Positions 62,872 through 64,000 of a stretch of 64,000 nucleotides of DNA are shown one piece after another (position 1 is the stretch's first letter; each line of letters starts with the position of its first letter). Position numbers and translations under genes: made by a program. The notes beneath the pieces are model-generated. The model saw nothing but the letters and a program-made list of their open reading frames with translations, made no database searches and had not been told where the DNA came from. The stretch comes from Eucalyptus grandis (taxonomy: Eukaryota > Streptophyta > Magnoliopsida > Myrtales > Myrtaceae): contig NC_052616.1 of assembly GCF_016545825.1 (NCBI RefSeq), positions 7,068,001 to 7,132,000 on the forward strand, written 5' to 3'.

Positions 62872-63433
62872 AAAATATGTTGATTTTTCTTAATTTTGAC
62901 AAATGTACACATCCCATCGATTAATTGATTAAAACTACTATAGTGTCAAGAATTCATCACACTAGGAGGGTTTAGGTGGTTATATATAAACCTTTTTATT
63001 TTTTATTTTAAATTTTGATACAAATACTATCAATTAGCCGTGGAAAGTTTCTTTTTCATGATTATTTGTGTGAAAAATATGTTATATCGGCAGAGTACCT
63101 TACATACATTCTCTTATGAACTAATGTTGCATGAAACTAGTTGTCAACATTTTTGTTTTTTTGTTTTTTTATTTTGGCCAAGCAGGAGAGTTATTGACTC
63201 AATTTCTCAAATATACTCGCTTTTGATCTGTGGCATATTATTTTTAAAAAGTCTTTCATCCTGAGTTGTATAAAATATTTTATTTGAAAAAAAAATCTCA
63301 TTTATATAAAAAAATCTCATATATATATATATATAGCAAAAGCAGAACAAAAGTATTTACATCGTTTGAATGAGCCTAAAAAAAGAGCATGCGTATGGTT
63401 CAAGTCTTTTAAAAACTAGAACTGCAAAAAATG

Positions 63434-64000
63434 CTAAACAAGTAAAAACGGATCAGCCCATGCCAATGTGGCTGGAACATCTTGCTCTTGTGATTCAGCA
63501 ACGCTCCTTTGTTGATGGAGAGAAGTCGGACCCCACGTCTGGTTGTCCGGTGTGCCGAGTGTGGATGCGAGCATCGCATTTGTATCGTCTTCTGATGGAT
63601 TAGCAAAAGGATTTGAACCAAAGAGATAATCGGCGTCAACCACCGGATCTATATCCATATCCATCAAGCGATCAATCCATTCATCGTCATCATTGATGAC
63701 TTGCTCTGCTGTCGTAGGAAGTAAATCTGCATATGCCCCTGCTGACATCTGAAGTTGTTCGGCATATGCTACGCTGCTGCTAAAGGCTTGGGAAGTGGCG
63801 GGTTGAGCTCCATCCACTGTGGATGAGGACGCAATGGCAAAGTCACAGATGACGCTTGAGCGATCACTGGAGTCATTGAGTAGGCACATCCTCTTCGCTC
63901 GTCGATTCTCATCTTCAAATTGCACCGGTATGTCGGCCGAAATTACAATTTCCTTGTCTTTTAATTTCTTCTTGTCTCTATAAAATTTGATTTTGCATAG
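63434..64000 (-). CDS. Probable NAC-domain transcription factor, last exon only
   Basis: Seen: a minus-strand frame open from the right edge (64000) to TAG at 63434-63436, 188 codons. It begins LCKIKFYRDKKKLKDKEIV, which fits the end of NAC subdomain E (W-x-LCKI...). An acidic, Ser/Gln-rich C-terminal region follows (DDDEWIDRLMDMDIDPV; SNPFANPSEDDTNAM), as expected for a NAC transactivation domain. The GTG at 63925 is an internal codon, not a start. The DNA-binding NAC subdomains A-D would lie beyond base 64000, so family assignment rests on the short edge motif and overall character. Confidence 0.55.
   Translation of the reverse strand, partial: LCKIKFYRDKKKLKDKEIVISADIPVQFEDENRRAKRMCLLNDSSDRSSVICDFAIASSSTVDGAQPATSQAFSSSVAYAEQLQMSAGAYADLLPTTAEQVINDDDEWIDRLMDMDIDPVVDADYLFGSNPFANPSEDDTNAMLASTLGTPDNQTWGPTSLHQQRSVAESQEQDVPATLAWADPFLLV

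Noticed and set aside
1..64000. CRISPR arrays, operons, ribosome binding sites, rRNA genes, integrated virus genes
   Set aside because: None seen. The window is plant nuclear DNA with spliced genes; tandem repeats present are microsatellites or transposon arms.

Overview
This 64-kb window is nuclear DNA from a flowering plant. Genes are split by many short AT-rich introns, coding exons are GC-richer than their surroundings, and long gaps are packed with small transposon relics. The gene families are plant-typical: IQD, CYP87, NAC, PAS-RAF kinase. The repeat style makes me suspect a woody eudicot of the Myrtales, but that is an impression, not a demonstration. All gene models were built by eye from splice sites and frame continuity.

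Layout, left to right. (1) 1-2515, minus: 5' half of a PUX8-like UBX-domain protein, running off the left edge. (2) 2.7-10.8 kb: no genes. The core is a roughly 2.2-kb tandem duplication with several copies of a terminal-inverted-repeat (TIR) element that makes 9-bp target duplications. (3) 11031-17085, plus: complete 14-exon PIG-U gene (GPI transamidase subunit). (4) 17.1-24.3 kb: two more TIR elements, no gene. (5) 24481-26768, plus: complete 9-exon CYP87A-type cytochrome P450. (6) 27091-27757, minus: an unidentified small gene candidate. (7) 29646-36287, plus: PAS-domain RAF-like MAPKKK with an apparent 1-base frameshift in exon 1. (8) 36.3-44.5 kb: repeats. (9) 44672-49316, plus: IQD calmodulin-binding protein. 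(10) 49991-53070, minus: rhomboid protease, convergent with IQD. (11) 53.9-63.4 kb: a SINE, a second tandem duplication with a transposon in only one copy, and a decayed PIF/Harbinger transposase. (12) 63434-64000, minus: last exon of a probable NAC transcription factor, running off the right edge.

The genes do not form a pathway or cluster; each is an independent housekeeping, signalling or metabolic locus. I found no wholly new biological system. The most informative material is the transposon record. Tandem copies serve as internal empty-site controls, so several insertions can be delimited from this window alone. The gene-level oddities are a GC-AG intron in PIG-U, a duplicated decoy acceptor in the P450, a short upstream ORF in IQD, and the frameshift in the RAF kinase.
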